Source: Herbaspirillum sp. alder98 (GTDB lineage Bacteria; Pseudomonadota; Gammaproteobacteria; Burkholderiales; Burkholderiaceae_D). From it: a stretch of DNA of 64,000 nt. The notes under the pieces are model-generated. The model did not search any database. It was given only the letters and a program-made list of their open reading frames with translations, and was not told the origin of the DNA. This document shows, piece after piece, positions 39,636 through 49,760 of this stretch (the first letter of the stretch is position 1; each line of letters begins with the position of its first letter). The translations under genes were made by a program, and so were the position numbers. Where the stretch lies: the NCBI RefSeq assembly GCF_020179755.1, contig NZ_JAIUCY010000005.1:310001-374000 (forward strand). The letters run 5' to 3'.

Positions 39636-40640
39636 ATGTTGAGCCGTACCGCCGATCACCTGTTCTGGATGGCGCGCTACACCGAGCGCGCCGAAAATAC
39701 CGCCCGCATGCTCGACGTGCATGTACAGACCGCGCTGCTGCCGCAATCGACCGACGACGCCGAACAGGGCTGGCGCGCCGTGCTGGGCATCTCCGAACTG
39801 CTGCACGGCTATGACCAGAAGTACAAGCAGGTCACGCAAAAGGATGTGATCGACTTCATGGTGCGCGACCCCGACAACCCGTCGTCGATTGCCGCCTGCC
39901 TGCGCCAGGCGCGTGAGAACGCGCGTGCCGTGCGTGGCGCCCTGACCACCGAAGCGTGGGAAATCCAGAACGCCACCTGGATCAAGATGCAGTCGTACCT
40001 GCAGACCAATGCGCTGGAGCAGAATCCCAGTGATTTCTTCGAATGGGTCAAGCACCGTTCGCACCTCTCGCGTGGCGTCACCATCGGCACCATGTTGAAG
40101 GATGAGGCGTTTCACTTCATCCGCCTGGGCACCTTCCTTGAGCGGGCCGACAACACCGCCCGCATCATCGACGTCAAGTTCCACGGCGCCAAGGAAGGCC
40201 AGAGCCAAAGCCAGAGTCAAAGCCAGGGAGGGCAGTCGCAATCCCAATCGCAGGGCAGCGATGATGACAGCGCCCAGATCGACTTCTACTACTGGGCGGC
40301 GATCCTGCGTTCGGTGTCGGGCTTCGAGATCTATCGCAAGGTGTATCGCGATGTCATCACGCCCGAGCGGGTCGCTGAATTGCTGATCTTGCGCGCCGAC
40401 ATGCCAAGATCGCTGCTGGGTTGCATGGGCCAGGTGCTGTCGAACCTGAAGAATGTGCATAACGACGTGTCGGCCGATACCGAGCGTTTCGCCGGCAAGC
40501 TGCATGCCGACCTGCAATTCGCCCGCATCGAAGAAGTGCTCGACGCCGGCCTGCACGATTACCTGACGGTGTTTCTCGAACGCATCTTCGAGCTGGGCAA
40601 TCGGATCAGCCGCGATTTTCTTGTTCCTTTGGCAGCATGA
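39636..40640 (+). CDS. alpha-E domain protein (second copy)
   Basis: A 334-residue all-helical alpha-E (DUF403) protein, paralogous to the C-terminal half of the fusion at 29766. It opens MLSRTADHLFWMARYTERAE, the counterpart of AGENLFWMGRYSERVKNLAR there. A Gln/Ser repeat of about 20 residues (about 188-209, GQSQSQSQSQ and further QS pairs) followed by acidic residues interrupts the domain between two helices and looks like a flexible loop. It is partner to the ATP-grasp protein just upstream. The Anbu gene follows after 143 bases. Confidence 0.92.
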   Translation: MLSRTADHLFWMARYTERAENTARMLDVHVQTALLPQSTDDAEQGWRAVLGISELLHGYDQKYKQVTQKDVIDFMVRDPDNPSSIAACLRQARENARAVRGALTTEAWEIQNATWIKMQSYLQTNALEQNPSDFFEWVKHRSHLSRGVTIGTMLKDEAFHFIRLGTFLERADNTARIIDVKFHGAKEGQSQSQSQSQGGQSQSQSQGSDDDSAQIDFYYWAAILRSVSGFEIYRKVYRDVITPERVAELLILRADMPRSLLGCMGQVLSNLKNVHNDVSADTERFAGKLHADLQFARIEEVLDAGLHDYLTVFLERIFELGNRISRDFLVPLAA

Positions 40641-40783
40641 AAATTTGCCTATTCAGGCAACGCACCTAAGAAAATTCAAAATTGTGCCGTTAGTGTAGAT
40701 ACTCGGCGACAGAAACACCCGGGCGCGCTTTTGCGCGAACGGGGTTCCTGTAAAATTCGCGTTTTACATTAGCAGATCACATC

Positions 40784-41662
40784 ATGACCTATTGCGTTGC
40801 CATGCGCCTGAACAGCGGCCTGGTATTCCTGTCCGATTCTCGAACCAATGCGGGCGTCGATCACATCGGCACTTTCCGCAAGATGAGTGTTTACGAGAAT
40901 CCAGGCGATCGCGTGATGATCCTGATGACCGCCGGCAACCTGTCGATCTCGCAATCCATCAGGCAACTGTTGAGTGATCGCACCAATACCGACGGCCGCA
41001 GCATCTGGACCGCCACGTCGATGTACGAAGCGGCGCAGATCCTGGGCGATGCCATCCGCGCAGTGCACGACCGCGAAGCGGGCGAACTCAACAAGTTCGG
41101 CATCGACTTCAACGTCAGCATCATCTTCGGTGGCCAGATCAAGGGCGAGCGCTGCCGCCTGTTCCAGATGTACTCGGCCGGCAACTTCATCGAATCGCAC
41201 GACGAAAACACTTATTTCCAGATCGGCGAAGCCAAATACGGCAAGCCCATCATCGACCGCGTGGTCACGCCGCAGACTACCCTCGACGAAGCCGCCAAGT
41301 GCGCGCTGATCTCGATGGACTCGACGCTGAAGTCCAATATCTCGGTCGGCCTGCCGCTCGACCTGCTGGTCTACAACACCGACGAGCTGGCGGTGACGCG
41401 TTTTGTCACCATCGATGAGCAGAACCAGTATTTCCAGATGATTCGCCGCAGCTGGGGTGCGCAATTGAAGCGCGTGTTCGAGGCTATCGACGACCCGGTC
41501 TGGGATGCCGCCCCCGAGGCCACGCTCAATGTACTGTCGTCTTCGTCCGAGCACAGCGAACCGGTACGCGTGCCGCCGCCCCATGGCGTCGCCCGCGAAG
41601 CGCAGGCGGTGCCGCGCCAGACTCTGGCGCAGCAGGACGGCGATTCCGAACAGGCTACCTGA
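40784..41662 (+). CDS. Anbu-type proteasome-like peptidase
   Basis: A 292-residue member of the Anbu group (ancestral beta subunit), a bacterial relative of proteasome beta and HslV subunits. It starts MTYCVAMRLNSGLVFLSDSR; removal of Met would leave the N-terminal threonine nucleophile, with Asp (in LSDSRTN) and Lys (in FRKM) where the proteasome catalytic Asp17 and Lys33 lie. The core ends near 245 and a disordered, Ser/Pro/Gln-rich tail follows. Anbu genes are known to sit with ATP-grasp, alpha-E and transglutaminase genes; here the transglutaminase is missing from this strand and is found in the facing operon. Its substrate is unknown. Confidence 0.92.
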   Translation: MTYCVAMRLNSGLVFLSDSRTNAGVDHIGTFRKMSVYENPGDRVMILMTAGNLSISQSIRQLLSDRTNTDGRSIWTATSMYEAAQILGDAIRAVHDREAGELNKFGIDFNVSIIFGGQIKGERCRLFQMYSAGNFIESHDENTYFQIGEAKYGKPIIDRVVTPQTTLDEAAKCALISMDSTLKSNISVGLPLDLLVYNTDELAVTRFVTIDEQNQYFQMIRRSWGAQLKRVFEAIDDPVWDAAPEATLNVLSSSSEHSEPVRVPPPHGVAREAQAVPRQTLAQQDGDSEQAT

Positions 41663-41683
41663 GCCTATTTTCCTTTTGGCAAT

Positions 41684-41717
41684 AAAAAATGGCTGCAATT
41701 GCTTGCAGCCATTTTCT
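41684..41717. terminator. bidirectional terminator between the Anbu gene and purM
   Basis: ATGGCTGCAA (41689-41698) pairs perfectly with TTGCAGCCAT (41703-41712) around a 4-base loop, with an A-run on the left and TTTTCTTT on the right. It serves the plus-strand Anbu gene and the minus-strand purM, whose stops face each other. Confidence 0.93.
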
Positions 41718-41758
41718 TTGGTGCGGCCCGTTCAGGGTCGGGCCGCGGCCATCCGAAC

Positions 41759-42802
41759 TTACTTCACGATGGTCTGCGCTTCGCCTTCGGCGCGGGCGCG
41801 GATCTGGCCGATGCGGAACACGGTCTCGCCGGCGGCCTTCAGCTGCGCTTCGGCAGCGTCGGCGTTTTCCTTCGAGACGATCACGGTCATGCCGATGCCG
41901 CAGTTGAAGACGCGGTGCATCTCGGCGTCAGCCACGCCGCCATGCTGTTGCAGCCAGGTAAAGAGCGGCGGCATGGTCCAGGACTTGGCGTCCAGTTCGG
42001 CGGTCAGGTGATCGCGCAGCACGCGGGGAATGTTCTCGACCAGGCCGCCACCGGTGATGTGGACCATGCCCTTGACTTCCAGTGTCTCCATCAGCGCCAG
42101 CAGCGGCTTGACGTAGATGCGGGTCGGCGCCAGCAGCACATCGGCCAGCTTGCGGCCGTGGAAATCGGCATTCAGGTCAGGCTTGGCGACGTCCAGGATC
42201 TTGCGCACCAGCGAATAACCGTTGGAGTGTGCGCCCGAGGACGCCAGGCCCAGGATCACGTCGCCCGGCACGATCTTGCTGCCATCGATGATCTTCGATT
42301 TCTCGACCGCGCCGACGGCAAAGCCGGCCAGGTCGTATTCGCCGTCGGGGTACATGCTCGGCATTTCGGCGGTTTCGCCACCGATCAGCGCGCAACCGGC
42401 CTGTTCGCAGCCAGCCGCGATGCCCTTGATGACATCGGTGGCCGATGGCACGTCCAGCTTGCCGCAGGCAAAGTAATCGAGGAAGAACAGCGGCTCGGCG
42501 CCCTGCACCAGGATGTCGTTGACGCTCATGGCCACCAGGTCGATACCGACCGTATCGTGACGATTCAGGTGGAAGGCCAGCTTCAGCTTGGTGCCGACGC
42601 CGTCGGTGCCCGACACCAGGACCGGCTCCTTGAATTTCTTGCTGATCTCGAACAGGGCGCCGAAACCACCAATGCCGCCCAGCACGCCTTCGCGGCTCGT
42701 GCGCTTGGCAAACGGCTTGATTGCCTCGACCAGGGCGTCGCCGGCATCGATGTCGACGCCAGCGTCACGGTAGGAAAGGGACACATTGGTAGATGAAGTC
42801 AT
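41759..42802 (-). CDS. purM: phosphoribosylformylglycinamidine cyclo-ligase
   Basis: PurM closes the imidazole ring to form aminoimidazole ribonucleotide in purine synthesis. The 347-residue product starts [21 protein letters not shown], the family N-terminus, and has [39 protein letters not shown] and [15 protein letters not shown] in order. A long upstream open frame is ignored because it runs antisense into the next gene. It is divergent from the PerM-type permease and needs its own promoter in the 103-base gap. Confidence 0.97.
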   Translation of the reverse strand: MTSSTNVSLSYRDAGVDIDAGDALVEAIKPFAKRTSREGVLGGIGGFGALFEISKKFKEPVLVSGTDGVGTKLKLAFHLNRHDTVGIDLVAMSVNDILVQGAEPLFFLDYFACGKLDVPSATDVIKGIAAGCEQAGCALIGGETAEMPSMYPDGEYDLAGFAVGAVEKSKIIDGSKIVPGDVILGLASSGAHSNGYSLVRKILDVAKPDLNADFHGRKLADVLLAPTRIYVKPLLALMETLEVKGMVHITGGGLVENIPRVLRDHLTAELDAKSWTMPPLFTWLQQHGGVADAEMHRVFNCGIGMTVIVSKENADAAEAQLKAAGETVFRIGQIRARAEGEAQTIVK

Positions 42803-42905
42803 GATGATATTGCCACTGAAGACGGTAAAATAGGGAAATTCAAGGGCTTCTAGCCCCTGCCAGACCGTGATTTTAACAAAACCGACACCCTCAAACCCCG
42901 ATTCC

Positions 42906-43994
42906 ATGCCTTTTTCTTTGTCTGACGAGCAAAAACAAAATCTGGTGTGGCTGATCGTCGGGTTCTTGCTACTCGCCCTGCTCGTGGCGCTAGGCCCCAT
43001 GCTGTCGCCTTTCGTGGCCGCCGGCATCATCGGCTACGCCCTCAATCCAGGGGTCGACTGGATCGCTCGCAAGCGCATCGGACCGTTGCGGATTCCCCGC
43101 TTTGTCGCCGTCTCCATCATGGTGCTGTTGCTGGCGCTGGCGATGCTGGCGCTGGTGCTGATCGTGGTGCCGCTGGTGCTGCGCCAGATTCCCCAATTGC
43201 AGGCGCAGATTCCGCCGCTGCTGGACCAGCTCAACGCCTTCGTCTCGCCGCGCCTGCATCAACTGGGCATCGAGGTACGCCTCGACATGGCCGGCATCAA
43301 GGCGCTCCTGACCCAGCAGATCAGCACCAGCAGCGACGAGATGTGGGCGTCGGTGCTGGCGTCGCTGCGGGTCGGCGGCACCGCCCTGCTGGCCGGCCTG
43401 GCCAACCTGCTGTTCGTGCCGATGGTGCTGTTCTACCTGCTGCAGGACTGGCACCCCTTCCTCAAGCGCATGCAGACGATGATCCCGCGCCGCTGGGCCG
43501 GACGGGTCAACCTGATGGCCACCGAGGTCGACGACCTGCTGGGACAATACCTGCGGGGACAATTGCTGGTCATGCTGGTTCTGGCGATCTATTATTCAGC
43601 AGCATTGAGCGCGGCCGGCTTCGACAGCGCGCTGCCGGTGGGCGTACTGACCGGGATATTGGTATTCATCCCCTATGTGGGTTTCGGACTGGGCCTGGTG
43701 CTGGCGATCCTGGCGGCGGTGCTGCAGTTCGACGGCGTCTACGGGCTGCTGTGGGTCGCCCTGATCTATGGCGCCGGCCAGGTGCTGGAAAGCTTTATCC
43801 TGACCCCGAAACTGGTCGGCGAACGCATCGGGCTGCACCCGCTGGTGGTCATTTTTGCCTTGTTGGCATTTGGCCAATTGTTCGGGTTCGTCGGCGTCTT
43901 GCTGGCGCTGCCGGCGTCGGCGATTCTCTCGGTGCTGGCCCTGCATGTGCGCCGCGAATACCTTGCCAGTAATTTCTATAACCGTCAGCCATGA
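42906..43994 (+). CDS. AI-2E/PerM-family transporter
   Basis: A 362-residue inner-membrane protein with about eight membrane segments and the family's soluble central part (about 75-150, [20 protein letters not shown]). Family landmarks are [20 protein letters not shown] at the start, [10 protein letters not shown] and, later, [20 protein letters not shown]. Members export varied solutes or sodium; the AI-2 name is not proof of substrate. The ATG at 42906 gives the expected [12 protein letters not shown]; an in-frame GTG at 42867 is possible. Its stop overlaps hda by 4 bases, and this coupling of PerM and hda is common in betaproteobacteria. Confidence 0.92.
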   Translation: MPFSLSDEQKQNLVWLIVGFLLLALLVALGPMLSPFVAAGIIGYALNPGVDWIARKRIGPLRIPRFVAVSIMVLLLALAMLALVLIVVPLVLRQIPQLQAQIPPLLDQLNAFVSPRLHQLGIEVRLDMAGIKALLTQQISTSSDEMWASVLASLRVGGTALLAGLANLLFVPMVLFYLLQDWHPFLKRMQTMIPRRWAGRVNLMATEVDDLLGQYLRGQLLVMLVLAIYYSAALSAAGFDSALPVGVLTGILVFIPYVGFGLGLVLAILAAVLQFDGVYGLLWVALIYGAGQVLESFILTPKLVGERIGLHPLVVIFALLAFGQLFGFVGVLLALPASAILSVLALHVRREYLASNFYNRQP

Positions 43995-44695
43995 AACAGA
44001 TTCCGCTCGATCTCAGCGCGGACCGCCCGCAAAGCTTCGAGACCATCATCGCCGGTCGCAACCAGGAGCTGCTGCAACGACTGCAACAGTTGCTGGTCGG
44101 GCCGGACCGCGCCAGTCACATCGTCAGTGCCAGCACCGACCGTTTTCTCTACCTGTGGGCTGAAAGCGGCGTGGGCAAGAGCAGCCTGCTGCAGGCCATC
44201 GCCCGCGAAGTCGGCGAGCACGCCCGGCTCATCGGCGCGACCGCTCCCGAACAGGATTTCGACTACACGCCGCAGGTGTCGCATTACCTCATCGACGATG
44301 TCGACCAGTTGCCCGACGAAACGCAGGTCGCCGCCTTCAACCTGTTCAACCAGATTCGCGAACAGGGCGGCTGGCTGATCTCGACCGGCAAGCTGCCCCC
44401 GACCCGCCTCGAAATGCGCGAGGATCTGCGCACCCGGCTGGGCTGGGGCCTGATCTACCAGGTGCACGACCTGTCGGACGACGAAAAGATCGCCGCGCTG
44501 TTGCATGCGGCGCTGGCACGTGGCATGGAAGTGCCGCTGGGCGTGCTGCAGTACATGCTGACCCATTACCGGCGCGACATGCCATCCTTGTCGCGCATGC
44601 TCGATGCGCTCGACCGCTACTCGCTGGCGACCAAGCGCGCCATCACGCTGCCCCTGCTGCGTGAGCTGATACAACAGGAATCCGAACAACAATGA
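43991..44695 (+). CDS. hda: DnaA regulatory inactivator Hda
   Basis: Hda binds the beta clamp and stimulates ATP hydrolysis by DnaA to stop re-initiation of replication. The 234-residue product opens MKQIPLDLS, the clamp-binding peptide, followed by an AAA+ domain with Walker A ESGVGKSSLLQA near 60-70, Walker B YLIDDVDQL and the sensor and arginine-finger region LREDLRTRLGWGL-type block (here REDLRTRLGWG). The ATGA overlaps at both ends place it in a run of cotranslated genes: permease, hda, HAD phosphatase, pcnB. Confidence 0.96.
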   Translation: MKQIPLDLSADRPQSFETIIAGRNQELLQRLQQLLVGPDRASHIVSASTDRFLYLWAESGVGKSSLLQAIAREVGEHARLIGATAPEQDFDYTPQVSHYLIDDVDQLPDETQVAAFNLFNQIREQGGWLISTGKLPPTRLEMREDLRTRLGWGLIYQVHDLSDDEKIAALLHAALARGMEVPLGVLQYMLTHYRRDMPSLSRMLDALDRYSLATKRAITLPLLRELIQQESEQQ

Positions 44696-45372
44696 ACCTC
44701 GCCTTATTCGATCTCGATCACACCCTGCTTCCACTCGACTCCGACCATGAATGGGGCGAGTTCCTGGCCCGCACCGGCGCAGTCGAAGCCGACAGCTTCC
44801 GCCAGGCCAACGACGCCTGGTTCGCGCACTACCAGGCCGGCACCCTCGATCCGTACAAGTACCTCGAATTCGCGTTCGGCATCCTGTCCAGGTTTCCGCG
44901 CACGCAACTCGACGAGATGCATCGCCAGTTCATGGCTGAAGTGGTGCAACCGGCGATCCTGCCGCAAGCCGTGGCGCTGGTGCAGAAGCACCTGGCCGAT
45001 GGCGACCTGGTGGCCATCGTCACCGCCACCAACCATTTCGTGACCAAGCCGATTGCCGAGCAATTCGGCAAGGTTCACCTGATTGCCGCCATGCCCGAGC
45101 TGGACCAGGCCGGCAACCTCACCGGCAAGCTGCTGGGCACGCCGACCTTCGGCCCCGGCAAGATCACCCACACCGAAGCCTGGCTCGATCAACTGGGGCA
45201 TGACCTGTCCAAGTTCGAGCGCAGCTACTTCTACAGCGATTCGCAGAACGATATCCCGTTGCTCGAACGCGTCACCCACCCGGTCGCCACCAACCCCAAT
45301 GCCAAGCTGCTGGCACACGCCCAGGCGCGCGGCTGGCCGGTGCTGGATCTCTTCGACGGCCACGCCCAATGA
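44692..45372 (+). CDS. HAD-superfamily hydrolase (SerB-like, HAD-IB)
   Basis: A 226-residue cytoplasmic phosphatase of the HAD-IB subfamily. Motif I FDLDHTLLPLDSD holds the nucleophile and general acid aspartates, motif II is the VTATN block, and motif IV YSDSQNDIPLL ends the core. The PSP-like cap domain lies between motif I and II. The family includes phosphoserine phosphatase and histidinol-phosphatase-like enzymes; the natural substrate is not clear. It overlaps hda and pcnB by 4 bases each, a gene order kept in related genomes. Confidence 0.92.
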   Translation: MNLALFDLDHTLLPLDSDHEWGEFLARTGAVEADSFRQANDAWFAHYQAGTLDPYKYLEFAFGILSRFPRTQLDEMHRQFMAEVVQPAILPQAVALVQKHLADGDLVAIVTATNHFVTKPIAEQFGKVHLIAAMPELDQAGNLTGKLLGTPTFGPGKITHTEAWLDQLGHDLSKFERSYFYSDSQNDIPLLERVTHPVATNPNAKLLAHAQARGWPVLDLFDGHAQ

Positions 45373-46925
45373 TCAAAAAACTGATTCGCTCGATCATCGG
45401 CCGCGGCCGCGCCAAGGTCGAGGCGCCGGTGGTGTCTTCTACCGAGCCGCAGATCCTCGGCCCCAAGCTGCATGGCATCGACCCGCAGCTGGTGTCGCCC
45501 AACGCCGTGCGCGTGACGCAAACCCTGCAAGAGGCGGGCTTCAAGGCCTTCATCGTCGGTGGCGCGGTGCGCGACCTGCTGTTGTCGATCAAGCCCAAGG
45601 ACTTCGACGTGGCCACCAACGCCACCCCGGAGCAGGTCAAGCAACTGTTCCGGCGCGCCTTCATCATCGGTCGCCGGTTCCAGATCGTGCACGTGATGTT
45701 TGGCCAGGAGCTGATTGAGGTCACCACCTTCCGTGGCGCCTCGGCCGATGCCTCGCCCAAGGACGAGCATGGCCGCGTGCTGCGTGACAACACCTTCGGC
45801 GAACAGCACGAAGATGCGGTGCGGCGCGACTTCACCATCAACGCCATGTACTACGACCCGGCCGCCCAGACCGTGCTCGACTACCACGGCGGCATCGCCG
45901 ACATCCGCGCCAAGACGCTGCGCATCATCGGCGAACCCGAGGCCCGCTATCGCGAAGACCCGGTGCGCATGCTGCGCGTGGTGCGCTTCGCGGCCAAGCT
46001 CAAGTTCAACATCGACCCGGCCAGCAGCCAGCCGATCCGGGTGATGGCGCCGTTGATCGACAACGTGCCGGCGGCACGCGTGTTCGACGAAATGCTCAAG
46101 CTGCTCATGAGCGGTCACGCCCTGGCCTGCCTGCAGCAGTTGCGCAAGGAAGGCCTGCATCACGGCTTGCTGCCCCTGCTCGACGTGGTGCTGGAACAAC
46201 CGCTGGGCGAGAAGTTCGTCACCCTGGCGCTGGCCAATACCGACGAACGGGTGCGCCAGGGCAAGCCGGTGTCACCCGGCTTCCTGTTCGCCTCGCTGCT
46301 GTGGCACCAGGTGCTCGAGAAGTGGCGCGCCTACCAGGCCGCTGGCGAATACCCGATCCCGGCGCTGCACCTGGCCGCTGACGACGTGCTCGAAGCGCAG
46401 ACCGACAAGCTGGCGCTGCAACGCAAGATCGCTTCCGACATGCGCGACATCTGGGCCATGCAGCCGCGCTTCGAACGGCGCACCGGCAAGGCGCCGTACA
46501 AGCTGCTGGAACACCTGCGCCTGCGCGCCGGGTACGACTTCCTGCTGCTGCGTTGCGAGTCGGGCGAACTCGATACCGAACTGTCGCAGTGGTGGACCGA
46601 CTTCATGAATGGCGGCGGCGCCGAGCGCGAAGAACTGCTGGCGCGCAAGCCGGCCGATGGCGCATCGAGCGCCGGCGCGCCCAAGAAACGCAAGCGTCGC
46701 GGTGGCCGCGGCCGCTCGCGCGCCGATGGTGAAACCGGTGCGCCGGATGGCGGCCACGAGCACGGCGAAAGCGAGGCACGCGCCGAACCTGCCGCTGCTG
46801 CCCCCGCCACCGCCCCCGCTCAGGATGACGTCGCTGCCGCCCCACGCGCCCCACGCAGCCGGACCCGCACGCGGCGTCGCAAGCCCGCCGGCGATGCCGG
46901 CCCGGGACCGTCCGATCAGGATTGA
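45369..46925 (+). CDS. pcnB: polynucleotide adenylyltransferase PcnB
   Basis: PcnB adds poly(A) tails to RNA and so promotes decay. The 518-residue protein has the class II nucleotidyltransferase block FIVGGAVRDLLLSIKPKDFDVATNATP (read in parts), the RRDFTINAMYYD motif with RNA-head residues, and helical domains to about 430. The last 90 residues are a basic and Ala/Pro/Glu-rich tail (KKRKRRGGRGRSR) that likely binds RNA and is longer than in E. coli. It overlaps the HAD gene by 4 bases and is followed by folK after 7. Confidence 0.96.
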   Translation: MIKKLIRSIIGRGRAKVEAPVVSSTEPQILGPKLHGIDPQLVSPNAVRVTQTLQEAGFKAFIVGGAVRDLLLSIKPKDFDVATNATPEQVKQLFRRAFIIGRRFQIVHVMFGQELIEVTTFRGASADASPKDEHGRVLRDNTFGEQHEDAVRRDFTINAMYYDPAAQTVLDYHGGIADIRAKTLRIIGEPEARYREDPVRMLRVVRFAAKLKFNIDPASSQPIRVMAPLIDNVPAARVFDEMLKLLMSGHALACLQQLRKEGLHHGLLPLLDVVLEQPLGEKFVTLALANTDERVRQGKPVSPGFLFASLLWHQVLEKWRAYQAAGEYPIPALHLAADDVLEAQTDKLALQRKIASDMRDIWAMQPRFERRTGKAPYKLLEHLRLRAGYDFLLLRCESGELDTELSQWWTDFMNGGGAEREELLARKPADGASSAGAPKKRKRRGGRGRSRADGETGAPDGGHEHGESEARAEPAAAAPATAPAQDDVAAAPRAPRSRTRTRRRKPAGDAGPGPSDQD

Positions 46926-46932
46926 ACGGTCG

Positions 46933-47409
46933 ATGTCGGTGACGGCCTATATCGGCATTGGCGCCAACCTGGGCGATGCCCGTGCCAGCGTCGAGCAGGC
47001 GATTGCGCAACTGGCATCAGTTGCCGGTTGTCGCCTGCTGGATCAGTCTTCGTTGTACCGCACCGCGCCGGTCGATGCCGGTGGCGACGACTACGTCAAT
47101 GCGGTGGCCGCGGTGGCCACCGACCTGACGCCGCAGGCCTTGCTGCATGCGCTGCAAGAGATCGAACGGCAGCATGGCCGCCAGCGCTCTTATCGCAACG
47201 CCCCTCGCACGCTCGACATGGACCTGCTGCTGCATGGCGAGCAACGCCTCGACAGCGCCGAGCTGACGCTGCCCCACCCGCGCATGACGCAACGCGCCTT
47301 CGTCCTGGTTCCCCTGCTTGAAATTGCGCCGGCCATCGTCATCCCCGGCCATGGCGCCGCACAGTCTTGCCTGTCGGGCGTGGCCGACCAGGCCATCGCC
47401 AGGCTCTGA
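46933..47409 (+). CDS. folK: 2-amino-4-hydroxy-6-hydroxymethyldihydropteridine pyrophosphokinase
   Basis: FolK transfers pyrophosphate from ATP to the hydroxymethyl pterin in folate synthesis. The 158-residue product starts MSVTAYIGIGANLGDARASV and has the family signature RNAPRTLDMDLLLHG and HPRMTQRAFVLVPL. Length is standard. An open frame runs upstream across the end of pcnB but the family start is at 46933. Its stop faces the stop of the EAL gene across a single base, with no room for a terminator, so read-through antisense RNA is possible. Confidence 0.96.
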   Translation: MSVTAYIGIGANLGDARASVEQAIAQLASVAGCRLLDQSSLYRTAPVDAGGDDYVNAVAAVATDLTPQALLHALQEIERQHGRQRSYRNAPRTLDMDLLLHGEQRLDSAELTLPHPRMTQRAFVLVPLLEIAPAIVIPGHGAAQSCLSGVADQAIARL

Positions 47410-47410
47410 A

Positions 47411-48670
47411 TCACTCGGGGCGCGCGATGCCGTCGTCGCCCTCCACCCGCAATTCGGGCAGGCGGCGGTGATGGCCTTTCAGCCAGATCGGCAATTCATT
47501 GGCCGGCATCGGCTTGGCGATCAGATAGCCCTGGCCGATATTGCAACCGGAACTCTGTAGCAGTCGCCAGTCCTCGATGGTCTCGATACCTTCGGCCACG
47601 GTCACCAGTTCCAGCCGTTGCGCCATGTCCAGCGCCGACTGCAGGATCACCCGCAGGTTCTTGCGCCGATGCGCCCCATGCACGAATGATCGATCGATCT
47701 TGAGTTCGGTAAAGGGAATCCGCGCCAGTTGCTGCATCGACGAAAAACCCGTGCCGTAGTCATCGATCGACAAGCCGAAGCCCTTCAGCCGCAGCCGCGC
47801 CAGCATGCCCAGCGAGTTGCCCTTGTTGGCCACCACCGATCCTTCCGTGATCTCCAGCACCAGCCGATCGGCCGCCAGCGAGTGGCGCCCCAGCAGGTCG
47901 AGGATGCGCTGCATGAAATCGGGTTGCTCCAGCGACAGCGGCGACAGGTTCACCGCCACCTTGATCGGCAGGCCGCGACTGTGCCAGACGGCCGCCTGCT
48001 GCATCGCCTGATCCATCATGGCGATGGTCAGGTCATGGATCAGGCCGCAAGCCTCGGCCAGCGGGATGAAATGGTCCGGCGGGATCACGCCACGCTCGGG
48101 ATGGATCCAGCGCGCCAGCGCCTCCACGCCCTTCAGGATGCCGGTCTGCACATCGACCTTGGGCTGATAGAAGGGCACGATCTGGCGCTCGGCGATCGCC
48201 AGGGCAAGATCATCTTCGCAGATCGCGGGTCCCGGGTCGGCCCGTTTCTGGCTGACGTTGCCGCCCGGCTTGAAGGCGTGCAGCGCCGACATGAGCTTTT
48301 CGCTGCTCAGCGGTTTTTGCAACGCGCCCAGCACATTCATGCCCAGCGCCTGAATCATGGTCTCGACCGACTGCAGCAACGAGGCTTCACGACTGGAGGC
48401 CACGATCAGCGGCATCTCCACGCCCTTCTGCTGCAACTGCTGGATCAGTTCGATACCATCCATGCCCGGCATCTCCAGATCGATCACCGCCAGGCCCGGC
48501 GGCAACTTGAGCAGCGCCAGCAATTCAAGCGCCTCGTTGCCATTGCCGGCCTCGTAGATGACCTCCACCCCCAGCTCCTGCAACAGGCGCACCGTGTGCT
48601 GGCGCTGCGGCGCGCTGTCGTCGACCACCAGCGCCGACTCGATCTGCTTACTCTGGTTTGCGGTAGGCAT
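47411..48670 (-). CDS. response regulator with EAL c-di-GMP phosphodiesterase domain
   Basis: A 419-residue protein. Receiver (about 15-135) with the acidic pair VVDDSA, phosphoacceptor Asp in [13 protein letters not shown] and Lys in LQKPLS. The EAL domain (about 155-405) keeps the residues needed for catalysis: VEALARW, the Asn of [34 protein letters not shown] and [10 protein letters not shown]. It should hydrolyse c-di-GMP when activated by phosphorylation. The ATG at 48670 overlaps the end of cheB by 23 bases; a TTG three codons upstream is an alternative. It is the last gene of the chemosensory operon and its likely output. It resembles RocR-type regulators. Confidence 0.93.
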   Translation of the reverse strand: MPTANQSKQIESALVVDDSAPQRQHTVRLLQELGVEVIYEAGNGNEALELLALLKLPPGLAVIDLEMPGMDGIELIQQLQQKGVEMPLIVASSREASLLQSVETMIQALGMNVLGALQKPLSSEKLMSALHAFKPGGNVSQKRADPGPAICEDDLALAIAERQIVPFYQPKVDVQTGILKGVEALARWIHPERGVIPPDHFIPLAEACGLIHDLTIAMMDQAMQQAAVWHSRGLPIKVAVNLSPLSLEQPDFMQRILDLLGRHSLAADRLVLEITEGSVVANKGNSLGMLARLRLKGFGLSIDDYGTGFSSMQQLARIPFTELKIDRSFVHGAHRRKNLRVILQSALDMAQRLELVTVAEGIETIEDWRLLQSSGCNIGQGYLIAKPMPANELPIWLKGHHRRLPELRVEGDDGIARPE

Positions 48671-49760
48671 AGTCTTCAATCAATGCAGAAATGTTTGCAA
48701 GGGAGATGACGCCACCGACGCCACCCAACTGGATTGCTTCCTTCGGCATGCCGAAGACGACGCTGCTGCGTTCGTCCTGTGCATAGGTGGCAGCGCCGCG
48801 CTCGGACATCTCCTTGAGTCCGCGCGCACCGTCGTCGCCCATGCCGGTCATGATGATGCCTACCGCATTGCTACCAGCCGATTTCGCCACCGAGCGAAAC
48901 AGCACGTCGACCGATGGCTTGTGCCGGCTCACCAATGGTCCATTAACCACCTCGACGTAGTACTGCACGCCATCCCGGCGCACCATCAGATGCATGCCGC
49001 CCGGTGCAATCAGGACCCGTCCCGGCAGGACCAGGTCCATGTGCTGTGCTTCCCTGACCTCGACTGCCGATATCTGATCCAGCCGCTCGGCGAAGCTGCG
49101 GGTAAAGCGTTGCGGCATATGCTGCACCACCACCACCCCGGGACAACGCGGCGTCAGTCCCGCCAGGACTGCCTCCAGCGCCTGCGGCCCGCCGGTCGAT
49201 GCGCCGATGGCGACGATATGCTCGGTTGCTGGATGAAACGCATCGGTCGCCCCCGGCGCAGCCAGCACCACGTCGGCCGTGTGGCGCTGCAGGTTGTTAG
49301 TGACCGTTGCGGGCATCGGCCATGCCGGCAACTCGCTGCTTGCCAAGGCACCAGTACGCGCCAGCCGGGCCGACGCCGCCGCGCGGATCGCATTGGCCAG
49401 GTCATCGCAAGCGTCATGCAGGAAATCTCGTACCCCCAGCGCCGGCTTGGTGATGATGCTGACCGCACCGGCCGCCAGCGCCTCCATGGTGACCGCCGCG
49501 CCGCCCTCGGTGAGGGTGGAGCAGATGATCACCGGCGTCGGCCGGATCGCCATGATCTGCTTCAGGAAAGTGATGCCATCCATGCGTGGCATCTGGATGT
49601 CGAGCACGATCACGTCCGGCCACTGCTGGCGCATCTTGCGCATGGCAAAGATCGGATCCGAGGCAGTCGCGATGACTTCGATGTCGCTGCTCCCGGCCAA
49701 CAGTTCCTGCATCAACTGGCGCACCACCGACGAATCGTCGACCACCAGCACGCCGATCAT
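48648..49760 (-). CDS. cheB: chemotaxis protein-glutamate methylesterase CheB
   Basis: CheB removes methyl groups from, and deamidates, chemoreceptors. The 370-residue protein has a receiver (1-120) with VVDDSS and Asp in [13 protein letters not shown], a linker, and the methylesterase domain from about 180 with Ser in [10 protein letters not shown], His in QHMPQRFT and Asp in [10 protein letters not shown]. It overlaps cheR by 4 bases. The start at 49760 gives [16 protein letters not shown]; a longer open frame upstream runs antisense-free through cheR in another frame and is not used. Confidence 0.95.
   Translation of the reverse strand: MIGVLVVDDSSVVRQLMQELLAGSSDIEVIATASDPIFAMRKMRQQWPDVIVLDIQMPRMDGITFLKQIMAIRPTPVIICSTLTEGGAAVTMEALAAGAVSIITKPALGVRDFLHDACDDLANAIRAAASARLARTGALASSELPAWPMPATVTNNLQRHTADVVLAAPGATDAFHPATEHIVAIGASTGGPQALEAVLAGLTPRCPGVVVVQHMPQRFTRSFAERLDQISAVEVREAQHMDLVLPGRVLIAPGGMHLMVRRDGVQYYVEVVNGPLVSRHKPSVDVLFRSVAKSAGSNAVGIIMTGMGDDGARGLKEMSERGAATYAQDERSSVVFGMPKEAIQLGGVGGVISLANISALIEDYAYRKPE

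Noticed and set aside
40722-40740. Hairpin CGCGC-TTTT-GCGCG before the Anbu gene as a terminator
   Set aside because: Short stem and no T-run on either strand; could as well be part of the promoter region.
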